Part shown: positions 1 through 9,815 of the stretch, piece after piece | How positions within the stretch are numbered: position 1 is the stretch's first letter | Layout: every line of letters starts with the position of its first letter | NCBI GenBank assembly: GCA_030549775.1 | Contig: CM060171.1 | Coordinates: 59,392,360 to 59,456,359, forward strand | Reading direction: 5' to 3' | DNA: 64,000 bases | From: Tamarix chinensis | Lineage: Eukaryota; Streptophyta; Magnoliopsida; Caryophyllales; Tamaricaceae | Made by a program: the position numbers and the translations under genes | Notes under the pieces: generated by a model | Databases searched by the model: none | The model's input: only the letters and a program-made list of their open reading frames with translations | Told to the model about the DNA's origin: nothing

Positions 1-190
1 CCAAAATAAAAAAGACAAACATCCAGTTATAATCCTATAAAATGATTTTCAAAACGTGTTCATTACATCTACTAATCCATCTATTTGAAGAAACTCTTAA
101 TAGAAGAGTATAATAGTATCATTTATTAGTTATCAATTTATCACTTATCACCTACAAAATCCAACAAATAATAGCTATACCTCGTATCAA
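1..190. other. AT-rich sequence, no gene seen
   Basis: No open frame of note and no recognisable repeat. It flanks the left end of the Harbinger element. Confidence 0.5.
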
Positions 191-219
191 GAGTATCTCA
201 CATTACAACCCTAAATTTA
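191..219 (+). repeat. Harbinger left terminal inverted repeat (decayed)
   Basis: Begins GAGTATCTCACATTAC and continues CCTAAATTT, matching the inverted right end (GAGCATCTACAACC, then CCTCAAATTT) with small shifts. Similarity continues inward for about 200 bp at low identity. Confidence 0.5.
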
Positions 220-1239
220 AAGTTTTAGTTATATTTTTTCTTTTAATATTATTAATTTACTTTAAATATAATTTAGTATTCTACGTTCATCAATTTTAAA
301 TTTACAATATCTAATTATTTTTTTTAATTATAATATTAATATTTATATTTTATATTATTTAATTTTTAATTTATATGAATATATATATAATAATTAATAA
401 TTAATGAAAATATATAAAATTATTATTTAATTTAAATTATGTTTAAAATAACTTATTATAATTTTTTTTACTATAATAATAATAATTAATAAAAATATTA
501 CACTAAAAATATAAATATAATAATGTTAATAAAATAAATACAACTAGAAAAATTAATAAGATAAATTATATAGAGAAATGAATATGAAAAAAAAAGATAG
601 AATAAATGATATAAAAATTATTGGATAAAAAATAATACTTTTGTAGGTAAACATTATCTTTTTTTATTACAATGTTATAAATGATAATTATACATTATAT
701 ATTCTTGTTATACTCACCTTTATTTTATAAAATTATCTTTTTTTAAGTAATCAATTAAATATAATATATGATAAACATCTAATATTTTTACATGTAAAAT
801 TTATAAATGTTTAAAGCAATCAAATATAATACTATTAAAACTTATAAATATCTTTATTATTTACCTTTGTAAAAATAAGACACATATAATATTCTTATTT
901 CATTTATCTTTACTAGTAATCTTATTATTGTATCTAATATATACAATGTAATAAATGATAATTAATTATACATTGTATAATCTTGTTTTGATCATCTTTA
1001 TTTTATAAAATTATCTTTTTTTAAGTAATTAAATATTTTAAGTTATCAAATAAATTATAATCAATGATAAATATCTTTGTTTGATTCAAAGCGCAATATT
1101 TTTTATTATTAAAATTTATAAATATCTTTACTATTTATTTGTGAAAATAAAGCGCATTTAATATTTTTAATTCTTTTATCTGCAATATTAATCTTATGAT
1201 TGTCTGTCTCTAATATTTATGATTTATGAAATGATAATT

Positions 1240-1972
1240 ACTTAGACTCGAATATGAGTAAACCCGTCAAAACTCGACCCATTAAGTTAACCCGTAACTA
1301 ATTGAATTCAACCCGTCAAATTGTATGAAATAAGTCAAATGACCCCACCCATCTATTTAACTCGAAACAACTTGAACATAACTAACCTGTCATATTATAT
1401 TATTACATGAAAATATGAAATGACCTGAACCGGCCGAAGCCACCTACTCATGTAAACTAGAAAATGACCCGAAACCAACCCGACCCTAGTCACCCTACCA
1501 CCAGTCAAGTTAACCCAAAATTATCCGAATCCGAGTTTTCTTAACTCGAATAGTCGGACCTAACCCGACCCGACAAATTAACCCGAAATGACCCGGAACC
1601 GAAATGACCCGACCCGAAACCGACCCGACCCGACAATTGACCCGAAATGACCCGCAACCGAAATGACCCGACCCGCAACCGACCCGACCCGACAAATTGA
1701 CCCGAAATGACCCAACCCGTAATGACCCGACCCGACCCGCACCCGACCCGACAAATTGACCCGAAATGACCCGACCCGTTAATGACCCGACCCGACCCGC
1801 ACCCGACCCGCCAAATTGATTGACCCGAAATGACCCGACCCGTTAGTGACCCGACCCGACCCGCACCCGACCCGCAATAGTCAAATGACCCGCTATGACC
1901 CGACCCGTTAATGACCCGACCCGCTATGACCCGACCCGCACCCGACCCGCCCGACCCGTTTGCCACCTCTAG
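1240..1972 (-). repeat. hAT-like fragment made of CGGGTCGGGTC repeats
   Basis: From about 1500 to 1960 the + strand is almost entirely GACCCGACCCG variants separated by short AAATTGACCCGAAAT spacers; from 1240 to 1500 the same words are more decayed. The right end, read on -, starts TAGAGGTGGCAAACGGGTCG. Short TAGAGGTGGCAA-like termini are usual for plant hAT elements (family knowledge). No matching left terminus or 8-bp target duplication was found. It interrupts the Harbinger 5' region. Glycine/arginine-rich open frames across it are products of the repeat and are not genes. Confidence 0.6.
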
Positions 1973-2097
1973 TCACGCGGCCATCTGACGCACGCCCCGT
2001 GTGATTCACGCTCCAATTGTAAGTTGCTGCTACTACTGTTTATATACCGACATAACTTATTTTTGGTACTTTTTAGTACTTTTTTAGCCTAAATATT

Positions 2098-2175
2098 ACC
2101 GTTATAATAATTTTTTTAATATATTAAAAAATATGACTGTTAATAATAACGGTGAATTTTTTTTGTCTATAAATA
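2098..2175 (+). promoter_or_regulatory. Harbinger ORF1 promoter: AACGG inverted repeat and TATA box
   Basis: ACCGTTAT at 2098 and ATAACGGT ending at 2153 form an inverted repeat around a 40-bp AT-rich loop. A TATA box (TCTATAAATAC) lies at 2167-2177, and ORF1 begins at 2600. The CCGTT/AACGG core is the type of site bound by plant MYB proteins, so regulation by a MYB or by the element's own Myb-like ORF1 is possible (inference). Confidence 0.5.
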
Positions 2176-2204
2176 CATTATTTTTGCCCATATTTTCATA
2201 TCAT

Positions 2205-2598
2205 CTATTCCATCTCTCTCTCTCATATTCATTTCTCTACATAATTAATCTTATTCATTTCTCTAGTAATTAATATTTTATAAATTTCGCTTGTCATATT
2301 TATTTTGTTAATTATTAATTTCTCATCTTCTTGTTATTTTTTTAATTTCTCTAGTTATATTTTTGTTATTAATTTCTCAACTTAAATTTAATTTATTCAT
2401 TTATCTTTAATATTTCTGAAGTTATATTTATTTGGTTAATTTTTCTAGTTATATTGATTTTATTAATTTAAGTACGTATATTTATTTTATTATTTCTCTA
2501 TTTACTTTTATTCTAATAATTTCTATATTTATATTTTTTATTAATTTCTTACGTTATATTTATTTCATTAATTTCTCTACTTATATTTAATTTTTAAA
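2205..2598 (+). repeat. Degenerate repeat in Harbinger ORF1 leader
   Basis: Loosely repeated 35-45 bp units built on TTTCTCTAGTTATATTTATT and TTATTAATTTC fill the region between the TATA box and the ORF1 start codon. It probably forms the 5' untranslated leader or an intron of ORF1. Confidence 0.5.
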
Positions 2599-2599
2599 A

Positions 2600-3774
2600 A
2601 TGGATCCTACTAGATTTAATTTTTTGAATCTTTTGGATAATCCAAATGATTCAAACTCAAAAGAACTTCCAAACCAAAATATCCAAAATTCACAAGATTA
2701 TCCGATTATCAATTCCCCAAATGTCCAAAGTTTGCAATATCCATGAAATTTAAATTTTCCAAGTATGCAATATTATCAAAATGATGCCAATTTCCAATTA
2801 TTTCAACCTCCAAACACCACTATTCCATTTGATTGTAATTTTTCATATATTCAAAATTCTCCACAACACGATTTCAATTCTCCGTTAGCCACATCTCTTG
2901 ATGATTCTGAATTTCCAGAAATTTCCATGCAAAATCAGTTTGAAAAAGAGACACGGGTTGAATCTCCCAATGATTTTGCAAGTCGAGTATATAGTAAATG
3001 GACGGATAAAGAAGAAGAAATTTTATTCAGTGAATGGATACATTTTTCCGAGGATTCGGTTTAGGGGAACGGGTAAAAATGTAAGGATTTTTGGAAAAAA
3101 TTTTGGCATACTTTGAAGAATATCGTGGAGGAGGACCACAGAGAACTCTAAAGACGGTAATGAATCAATTTTCTTACATTAATAAAAATGTTAATCGATT
3201 TATTGGTTGTTATATTCATATTTGTTAACGTAATCAAAGTGATGTTAGCGAAATAGATATAATTAGAGATGCGCACAAAGAATATAGAACGAGGTACAAT
3301 ATCCCATTTAGTAGTGAACATGTATGGAAACTTGTAAAAAACCATCCAAAATGGATGGTAATGAATGAGGGTATAATTGGGCAAGCTTCTACATCAAAGC
3401 GTACAAAGGTTTCAACTTCAGGTGCATACAATGATTCATCTACCCCCGATACTTCAGAGATGGAATTTCCGTTGGAACGACCTATGGGGCAGAAAGCAGC
3501 AAAGCAGAAAGCAAGGGGAAAGGCAAAAGAAAGTAGATAAGACGAAGGATCAAATATCGACGGGCTGCTGGAAATTGCTAGAAAACGGAATACGATATTA
3601 GAAAAAATGGCAGAAAATAAGCAGATTTATAGGGCTGAATGAAGGCAATTAAAGGAAAAAGAGTTCGACATGGCTATAATTTGTCATGACACATCAAATA
3701 TGAATGAGAAAGAAAAAGCAGATCATCAGATCTTGTATGATGCAGCAATGAAAAGAATGATAGAGAATCCTTAA
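2600..3774 (+). pseudogene. Harbinger ORF1, Myb/SANT-like protein, broken
   Basis: Harbinger elements need a second protein besides the transposase: a Myb/SANT-like DNA-binding protein that helps carry the transposase to DNA. Here the start at 2600 opens an Asn/Gln/Ser-rich N-terminus, with an in-frame stop at 2744-2746. The SANT-like part follows (SKWTDKEEEILFSEWIHFSE, residues about 133-152 from 2600). A stop at 3062 and frame shifts near 3070-3110 follow. The frame then continues with EEYRGGGPQRTLKTVMNQ and, after further stops, HVWKLVKNHPKW and PMGQKAAKQKARGK, which resembles the NAM-associated C-terminal domain common in these proteins. Two more stops precede the natural end at 3772-3774. 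It cannot make a full protein. ORF1 identity is secure from the order of motifs and the position upstream of the transposase. Confidence 0.8.
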
Positions 3775-3855
3775 CTCTACTACTTTCATGTAATATTTTC
3801 GTACCTTATGTTTTCGTACTTCTATTGTTATATTTTTATACATTGTAATATTTAT

Positions 3856-3859
<4 letters not shown>

Positions 3860-3930
<71 letters not shown>

Positions 3931-3941
3931 ATATATATATT
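3860..3941. repeat. (TA)n microsatellite
   Basis: About 80 bp of nearly pure TA dinucleotides just downstream of ORF1. Confidence 0.9.
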
Positions 3942-4012
3942 GAATAGCATTACCTTATATATATCCTAAATGATAACGAAGAAATGATGACAATTAAGAA
4001 AATTCGCACACA

Positions 4013-4390
4013 TTACATTTTTTTAAAAATGATGACAATAAATAAAATTACAATAATGCCTAAATGAAATCCCCACGCAAAGATTTTCTTCAATTCCTTC
4101 ACTTCTTGTTTGAGTTTTAATATATCGTCCTTCAAACCGTCAATCAATTGTAAGATATCTTCGCTAACATTGAGTAAGTCGAGTTGAACCATGTGGTTTA
4201 GAGGTGATATTCGAGGTGTCAACAGAGCCCATATAAAATAATTACACGTCCAACACTTATAGTATAAACGACCAGGGTTACTTTCACTACGCAAAACTCT
4301 TAGCTTAGCAACTCCATCGGAACAATGACAAGGCACGAATTGTTGCATATTAGACAAAATGACATTTGAAGAAATTGAAGATGAAGACAT
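4013..4390 (-). CDS. GRF-type zinc-finger membrane protein, Harbinger passenger ORF
   Basis: An intact 125-residue ORF, antisense to its neighbours. Residues 21-55 fit the GRF zinc finger: C21, C23, C46 and C49 as likely metal ligands, with NPGR at 38-41 and Y43/W54 as the usual aromatic positions. Residues about 76-101 are a leucine/lysine-rich probable coiled coil. Residues 104-122 (WGFHLGIIVILFIVIIF) form one hydrophobic, probably membrane-spanning tail with a KKM end. This finger-coil-tail layout is that of small plant GRF proteins often found inside transposons. GRF fingers are thought to bind nucleic acid, but no role in transposition is established. A TATA-like box on - lies at 4449-4460, about 60 bp upstream of the start. 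It is the only undamaged ORF in the element. Confidence 0.7.
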   Translation of the reverse strand: MSSSSISSNVILSNMQQFVPCHCSDGVAKLRVLRSESNPGRLYYKCWTCNYFIWALLTPRISPLNHMVQLDLLNVSEDILQLIDGLKDDILKLKQEVKELKKIFAWGFHLGIIVILFIVIIFKKM

Positions 4391-4448
4391 TGATCAATTT
4401 TTTGTTTCATACAAATTAATTGTGAATGACTGAATATGTTGAAGTTCT

Positions 4449-4460
4449 AAATTTATAAGA
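4449..4460 (-). promoter_or_regulatory. TATA box for the GRF ORF
   Basis: On -, TCTTATAAATTT lies about 60 bp upstream of the GRF start codon. It faces away from the tandem repeat. Confidence 0.5.
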
Positions 4461-4469
4461 AAAAAATTA

Positions 4470-4972
4470 CCGTTGCAATAATGCACCGTTGGATTCCCTA
4501 ATTGTTGCATATTAGTCACTGTAATTTTACGCCATTGTATTGTCACCTCACCGTATCACCAAAGCCCATGTGATAATGTGTGGTTGGATTCCCTTATAGT
4601 CATATCAGTCACTATATTTTTACATCATTGTATTGTCACATCACCGTACCACCGAAGCCCATGTGATAATGTGCCGTTGGATTCCCTTATAGTCATATTA
4701 GTCACTATATTTTCATGTCATTGTATTGTCACCTCACTGTACCACCAAAGCTCATGTGATAATGTATTGTACCGTTGGATTCCCTTATAGTCATATCAAT
4801 CACTATATTTTTATGTATTGTATTGTCACCTCACCGTACTACCGAAGCCCATATGATAATGTACCGTTCGATTCCCTTCTAGTCATATCAGTCATTATAT
4901 TTTTACGTCATTGTATTGTCACCTCATCGTACCACCGAAGCCCATGTCATAATGTACCGTTTGATTCCCTTA
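4470..4972. repeat. 93-bp tandem repeat between two divergent promoters
   Basis: About 5.5 units. The landmark GGATTCCC recurs at about 4491, 4586, 4679, 4777, 4869 and 4962, a spacing of 92-98 bp. Each unit also holds TTGTATTGTCACCTCACCGT and a CCCATGTGATAATGT word. CCGTT (reverse AACGG) occurs at 4470, 4486, 4674, 4772, 4864 and 4957; the second unit has lost it. The array fills the space between the - strand TATA box of the GRF ORF and the + strand TATA box of the transposase. It is probably an enhancer or protein-binding array (inference). The short + frames with repeated peptides across it are products of the repeat. Confidence 0.85.
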
Positions 4973-4978
4973 CATATA

Positions 4979-4990
4979 TCTATAAATATA
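4979..4990 (+). promoter_or_regulatory. TATA box for the transposase ORF
   Basis: TCTATAAATATAG lies about 85 bp upstream of the transposase start codon at 5070, immediately after the tandem repeat. Confidence 0.6.
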
Positions 4991-5069
4991 GAGCTCTCTT
5001 ACATATACATTCACAACTTACCTCTTTCCCACCTCCTTCAAATAAAATTCAACCAATATCACAACAACA

Positions 5070-6277
5070 ATGTCATCTGATACATCTTCTAATGACTCTA
5101 ACAGTTTTGATAATATATTACTTGCTGAGGTAATGGATACAACTATCGAATATGATATTGTTAAAATTAGAGGCTCAACCAAAATAGAAGAAAACAATGA
5201 GTCGACATTGATCGAGATCGTGAAGAAGTCCATCAAATATTATATAATGATTATTTCTCCGCCAATTCAACATACAACTCAACTCAGTTTCGTCGTAGAT
5301 TTAGAATGAGAAGATCCTTATTTCTTAGGGTTGTCGAAGCTGTTACTAATTATTGTCCATATTTTCAAATGAGGCTTGATGCAATTGGTAAAAATGGACT
5401 TTCTCCATTACATAAATGTACTGCAGCAATACGAATGTTAGCATATGGAATGCCAGTCGATTGCGTAGACGAATATGTGCACATTGGAAAATCAACAACT
5501 CTTGAATGCCTAAGGTATTTTGTCTGGGTTGTGAATGAATTATTTACTTCCCAATATTTAAGAAGACCTAATGCCGAGGATGTTCAATGCTTACTTGAAA
5601 TGGGTAAAAGACATGGCTTTCCAGGTATGATGGGAAGTATTGATTGCATGCATTGGGAGTGGAAAAATTGTCCTGTTGCATGGAAATGTCAGTTTTGTAG
5701 CGGTGACCATGGTGTCCCGACAATCATGCTAGAAGCCATAGCATCTGAAGATCTTTTGATATGGCATGCATTTTTTGGATGTTCCAGATCTAATAATGAT
5801 CTTAATGTTCTCGCTCGTTCACCGGTATTCAATGACATTTATGAAGGAAGGGCACCAAAAGCTCATTATATGGTCAACGACACAGAATATCATCTTAGAT
5901 ATTATCTAGTAGATGGTATATATCTAGACTGGCCAATATTCATCAAAACCATACCACTTCCTCAAGGACCAAAGAGAAAGTTATTTGTAGAGCGTCAGAA
6001 ATCTGCTGGAAAAGATGTTGAGCGTGCATTTGGAGTGCTACAAGGACGTTTTGCAATTGTTCGCGGCCCATCAAGCGTTTGGGACATGGCGACAATGAAG
6101 CAGATAATGTATGCGTGCATCATATTACATAATATGATTGTTGAGGATGAAAGAGATACATATTTAGGTGATTTTCCTCCCGATCTTTTTGACTACAATG
6201 ATAATAATGGACCACCTCCTACAATTAATCATGGTCCGATAACGAACATGGATTCATACCTTCAAAGAGTTACTTAG
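5070..6277 (+). pseudogene. PIF/Harbinger DDE transposase, one frameshift
   Basis: The enzyme that cuts and inserts the element, nuclear in function. Start at 5070 (MSSDTSSNDSNSFDN). A frame change close to 5200 joins this to the frame carrying IDRDREEVHQ and RRRFRMRRS, the conserved Harbinger N-terminal stretch. From the Met at 5306 the frame is open for 323 residues. In that numbering the catalytic acids are D113 (in GSIDCMHWEW), D204 (in YYLVDGIY) and E239 (in KDVERAFGVL), with 34 residues between the last two, as expected. The ending PPDLFDYNDNNGPPPT is typical for plant members. No other stop occurs, so the single shift near 5200 is the only visible defect. It is preceded by its own TATA box and the 93-bp array. 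Confidence 0.9.
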
Positions 6278-6920
6278 GTTACCGATCGTACCTCCGCCCA
6301 CCAACTTAAAACTGACTTGGTAGAAGAAATATAGCAATTTGAAAACGACAAATAGTTTATGCTCATCTTGATTCTCGATGTTCTAATATTCACATACGTT
6401 GTATTAATTGTTATTTTCGTAATATTATTGTATTTCTATTTTTTTGTAATATTTTCATAATTTTATTTAAATTGTATTTCTGTTTTTTATTTTATAATGT
6501 TATTGTAATCCTTAATTCTATTTTTATATTTTCGTAATATTGTTGTATTTGTATTTCCATTGTAATATTTTTATTAATTATATTATATTTATATTTCTGT
6601 TGTAATATTTTTTAATTATTATTATTGTAGTAGAAAAACTATAATAGGTTATTTTAAAATTAATTGAAATCAAATATTATTTTAAAATATTAATTTAAAA
6701 ATTATTGTAGTAGAAAAAATATTAATTATTATATATAGATTGATATTAATTAAAAGTTAAATAATAGAAAGTATAAATGGTTGGTGATGTGATTGATAAA
6801 AGTAATTGGGTATTATAAATTTGAGGTTGGTAATTGTAGAGTATTGAATTAAATTTGAGGTAAAATGAGAAAAGTAGGAGAGAGGAAAGAGAAAATGATT
6901 GAATAGTATAATTGGGACCT
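6278..6920. other. Harbinger 3' noncoding region
   Basis: AT-rich subterminal sequence without an ORF. The last 300 bp partly mirror the left subterminal region of the element. Confidence 0.5.
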
Positions 6921-6949
6921 CAAATTTGAGGATATGGTTGTAGATGCTC
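6921..6949 (-). repeat. Harbinger right terminal inverted repeat
   Basis: Ends GGTTGTAGATGCTC. The next bases, TTA at 6950-6952, fit the TWA target preference. Confidence 0.65.
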
Positions 6950-6952
6950 TTA

Positions 6953-7575
6953 AGGGAGTGTTGGCGTCTGAAGAAACAATCGTAGTCAGGTGCAGTTCTT
7001 CAGTGCCTTGTCAATTTAGTTGGTCTTCACAGGCATTGCGCCTCTCAACACTTGTACAAGTGCTGAAGTAATCTTTACAGTAATGCTAGGATGTTCGGAA
7101 GCTGTATGACTCAAAGAAAATCGTATCTGCGCTTGGCTAGGATGGTGAAGAGTAAGTTATTTGGGGTAATGGGTATTAAAGAGATCGGATCCATAGTTGT
7201 TCAATATTAAATGTGCGAAAAAGTATTATTACCCTTGTATATTAATTTTTAGAAAATATTACTATTTGAGACAGTCTACAATTAAAGTGAAAATTTTCCC
7301 TTTTTCTTCCCTTTTAAGTATTATCTATGACAAATATTGGTAATTTAGTTTTGATTAGTTAAATGGTCATTATTTTTACTACCCTACTTGGAAAATCTCC
7401 GAGGAATGGAGATTTACACATGAATATATTAGTCAATTCAATTATTTTATCTAATGCTAATCCATATTTATATTTTCTCTCAATTAACTTTATTAAAGAA
7501 GATTACAACTAGGATCGGTCATTGCAATCAAATTGAACATATAATCAATATATATTTTGATTCTTTGATTAGTTT
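6953..7575. other. Unassigned sequence; first 200 bp has higher GC
   Basis: 6953-7150 is less AT-rich than its surroundings and resembles no element seen here. A frame with RKSYLRLARMVKSKLFGVMG is open on + for a short distance, but no family is recognised. 7200-7575 is AT-rich and featureless. Confidence 0.4.
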
Positions 7576-7794
7576 TGTAACAACTCAGACTCACTAAGGT
7601 ATCATGTAGTTGCTCTAGAATACTTTCAAAATCAATGACTAGCCATGTAAATTCATACGAATCTTTTTGAATATATTTTTTTTATCAATTCACACATATC
7701 ATGAAAAACTTTCTATGAAGTTACTTATCCTAACATTATCTTAAGTCAAACACAAATAATTGTGGAATTCTTTAATGACAAGTTTTCCAAAACA

Positions 7795-7796
<2 letters not shown>

Positions 7797-7885
<89 letters not shown>

Positions 7886-7886
7886 G
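7797..7886. repeat. (TA)n microsatellite inside Cassandra LTR 1
   Basis: About 90 bp of TA dinucleotide that accounts for the extra length of the first LTR relative to the other copies. Confidence 0.9.
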
Positions 7887-8212
7887 GTAATCTTATCAAT
7901 CATTTTAAACATCCACTAACTTATACACATTACATACACTCTACTAAAGAAGACAATGTCATCGCTACACTTCGACCGCTAACTCCTTTATTATAGTCTA
8001 TCCCAAAAGCTGTATTGATAGGCGACTTACTAACTCATCCAAATTCAAATAGTGGTCATGGTTTCGCTTCCATACTATTTGCAACACCCTAGTCTCACTA
8101 GTGCCATAAGTAGTTATTGTGGATTACATTTGAGATTAATGATTGGCCCAACAGGTCAACATACGTCATTTTGAATGTAATTTTTTTTATCAACTTACAT
8201 GTATTCTAAAAA

Positions 8213-8272
8213 AATCCCAAGAAGTCATCCATCCTTAAATTATTCCAATTTAAGCATGCTTAACTGTAGAAT
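8213..8272 (-). promoter_or_regulatory. 5S-rRNA-derived promoter region, LTR 2
   Basis: On - the order is GAATTCTACAGTTAAGCATG, then TTAAGGATGGATGAC and TTCTTGGGA. This follows the 3' half of plant 5S rRNA, AACTCCGCAGTTAAGCGTGC then GGATGGGTGACC and TCCTGGGAAGT, which contains the pol III box C. Confidence 0.85.
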
Positions 8273-8653
8273 TCTTTAATAATATATTTTCTAAAAAATA
8301 AAGTACATATTATTGATATAGGTAGTGTTATCAATCTTTTAAAGCCTCTACTATCTATCACTAATCTGAAACTATTACATACATCCCCACTAAAGAATGC
8401 AATATCCTTGTTCCACTTTAACCAAAGACTATTTTATGACAATCTATCCCAAGAATCGTCCCACTACGTGATTGACTACCTCATCCAAGTTGAACTCACA
8501 ATCACGGATTTTCTCTTATAACATTTGTAACACCTCAGCACATTGGTATTGGAAAGTTTCCAAGAGCACTTTTAGGATACATAATTGATTAATTAAATCA
8601 ACACGAGTCTCTTTTAGTGTACTTTTATCAACTCACAAACATCACATAAAAAC

Positions 8654-8658
8654 TTCTA
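8654..8658. repeat. Copia target-site duplication, left (TTCTA)
   Basis: TTCTA lies directly before the LTR start TGTTGTAG and is repeated at 24046-24050 directly after the other LTR. Confidence 0.9.
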
Positions 8659-9140
8659 TGTTGTAGAATAGCGGGGACTAAAATGATCCAAACCAAAAAT
8701 CGGAATTAACAATATTATAAACAATTGAGGATTCAATCACAAAACAAAACAATCGAGAAAAAGTAGAGATCTTTATTCATGACTTTGTGTAATTATAGAA
8801 TGATTAAATTAATCAATTTTCTATAGAGAAGAAGAAGAAGTTAGATAGTACGACTTGAGGGCTAGGGTTTCATCATGCTTCCTTTTATAGAAGATAAAAC
8901 CCCACGGAAAAATAACATAATTTGAAAATAAAGATAAAACACAATCTATGTTAATTTCCGTACTCTCAACTTTACCCAAAACACATCAAAATATTCAACG
9001 AGAAAATATGGTCCATGTTAACAAACACGTTGCCCCCCGTATTTCTCATATAATTCAACATTATACACTAAACTTCTCTAAAACCTACACGAACCAACAC
9101 AATGTTTTGTTGTAATTCAAATACTCCATCAAATCTCACA
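8659..9140 (-). repeat. Copia 3' LTR
   Basis: 482 bp, starting TGTTGTAGAATAG and ending AATCTCACA on +. It aligns along its length with 23531-24045. The adjoining 9141-9156 reads on - as a purine-rich AAGGTAGGTAAT, the likely polypurine tract. Confidence 0.88.
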
Positions 9141-9810
9141 ATTACCTACCTTGACGTAGTATTTGTGACGCATAACATGTAAAGACCTCCACAAAAAATC
9201 CTAGCCCAACAAAGGGCCTCATGGCCTATGAAAACCAATCAAGTTTGAGAAACACTCAAATTTACCCATGGTCAATGGCTTTGTTAACATATTAGTTGGA
9301 TTATTCAAAGTGCCCACTTTATCCAACACAACTTTGCCTGCAACAACAATACCCTGGATAAAGTGATACCTGATATCAATGTAATTCATTTGATGATGGA
9401 GAGAATCCTAATTATTTGCTAGGCAGATAATACTTTGTCTATCACCAATAATGACCGGAGAACCATGACCAAACCCCAACCCTCGTACTAAAACACCAAG
9501 CCACAAGGCTTCCTGAAAAATCTTCTGTCATAGTCATATACTCTACCTCATTAGTGGAAAAGGCCATAACCTCTTATAAAGAATATCTCTAGCTAATAGT
9601 TGAATCACTAAGATAGAAAATATATTCAGTAGTAGATCTTCTTTTATCAATGTCTCCACCATAATCAGAGCCCATGAACCCAAATGATGAATCAACTAAT
9701 CTACCATACTCTATATAAGTTGATTTCATTCCCTTCAAGTACCTGAGGATCTACTTCACTGCTTACCAATAAGCCTTTCCCGGATTCGCCTTATATCTAC
9801 TCATAACACT
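9141..9810 (-). pseudogene. Copia RNase H domain relic (C-terminal pol)
   Basis: Degrades the RNA strand during reverse transcription. Reading - from 9810: SRYKANPGKAYW, ILRYLKGMKS, YGGDIDKRRSTTEY, VMAFSTNEVEYM, IDIRYHFIQGIV, VGTLNNPTNMLTKPL. These are the standard copia RNase H landmarks in order, interrupted by several stops. The frame begins mid-domain because the upstream part lies beyond the solo LTR at 19851; MYAMVCIRLDIAQVV there joins directly to SVMSRY here. Confidence 0.9.
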
Positions 9811-9815
9811 AACAA
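9811..9815. repeat. Solo-LTR target-site duplication, left (AACAA)
   Basis: AACAA precedes TGTAACACCCCC and recurs at 19846-19850 after the other end. Confidence 0.88.

Larger units (their letters stand above)
191..6949 (+). mobile_element. PIF/Harbinger DNA transposon, degraded, three ORFs
   Basis: A class II element of about 6.8 kb including an insertion near 1240-1972. Seen: a Myb/SANT-like ORF1 and a plant-type DDE transposase on +, an antisense GRF zinc-finger ORF between them, and related ends. The right end read backwards starts GAGCATCTACAACCATATCC; the left end starts GAGTATCTCACATTACAACC. Similarity between the two ends continues as AT-rich sequence for roughly 200 bp. TTA follows the right end, as expected for the TWA target of this superfamily, but CAA precedes the left end, so either the duplication has decayed or the left border is slightly wrong. 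The superfamily is certain; the left border is an inference. Confidence 0.75.
7576..8658 (-). mobile_element. Cassandra-type TRIM array, left block (LTR 1, LTR 2, first part of LTR 3)
   Basis: Cassandra is a short non-coding LTR retrotransposon whose LTR contains 5S-rRNA promoter sequence. Read on -, each LTR holds a 5S-like stretch, ends GTTACA and is followed by a decayed tRNA-Met primer site. Units in this block: LTR 7576-7938, internal 7939-8089, LTR 8090-8383, internal 8384-8525, LTR from 8526. The third LTR is cut at 8658 by the copia insertion and resumes at 24051. LTRs are about 295-300 bp, except the first, which is lengthened by a (TA)n run, and internals are about 140-150 bp. Confidence 0.85.

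Noticed and set aside
1510..1966. Open frames rich in Gly, Ser, Arg and Val on -
   Set aside because: They are translations of the GACCCGACCCG repeat, open in more than one phase, with no domain.
4470..4972. CRISPR-like array
   Set aside because: Whole 93-bp units are repeated with no unique spacers, in a plant transposon.
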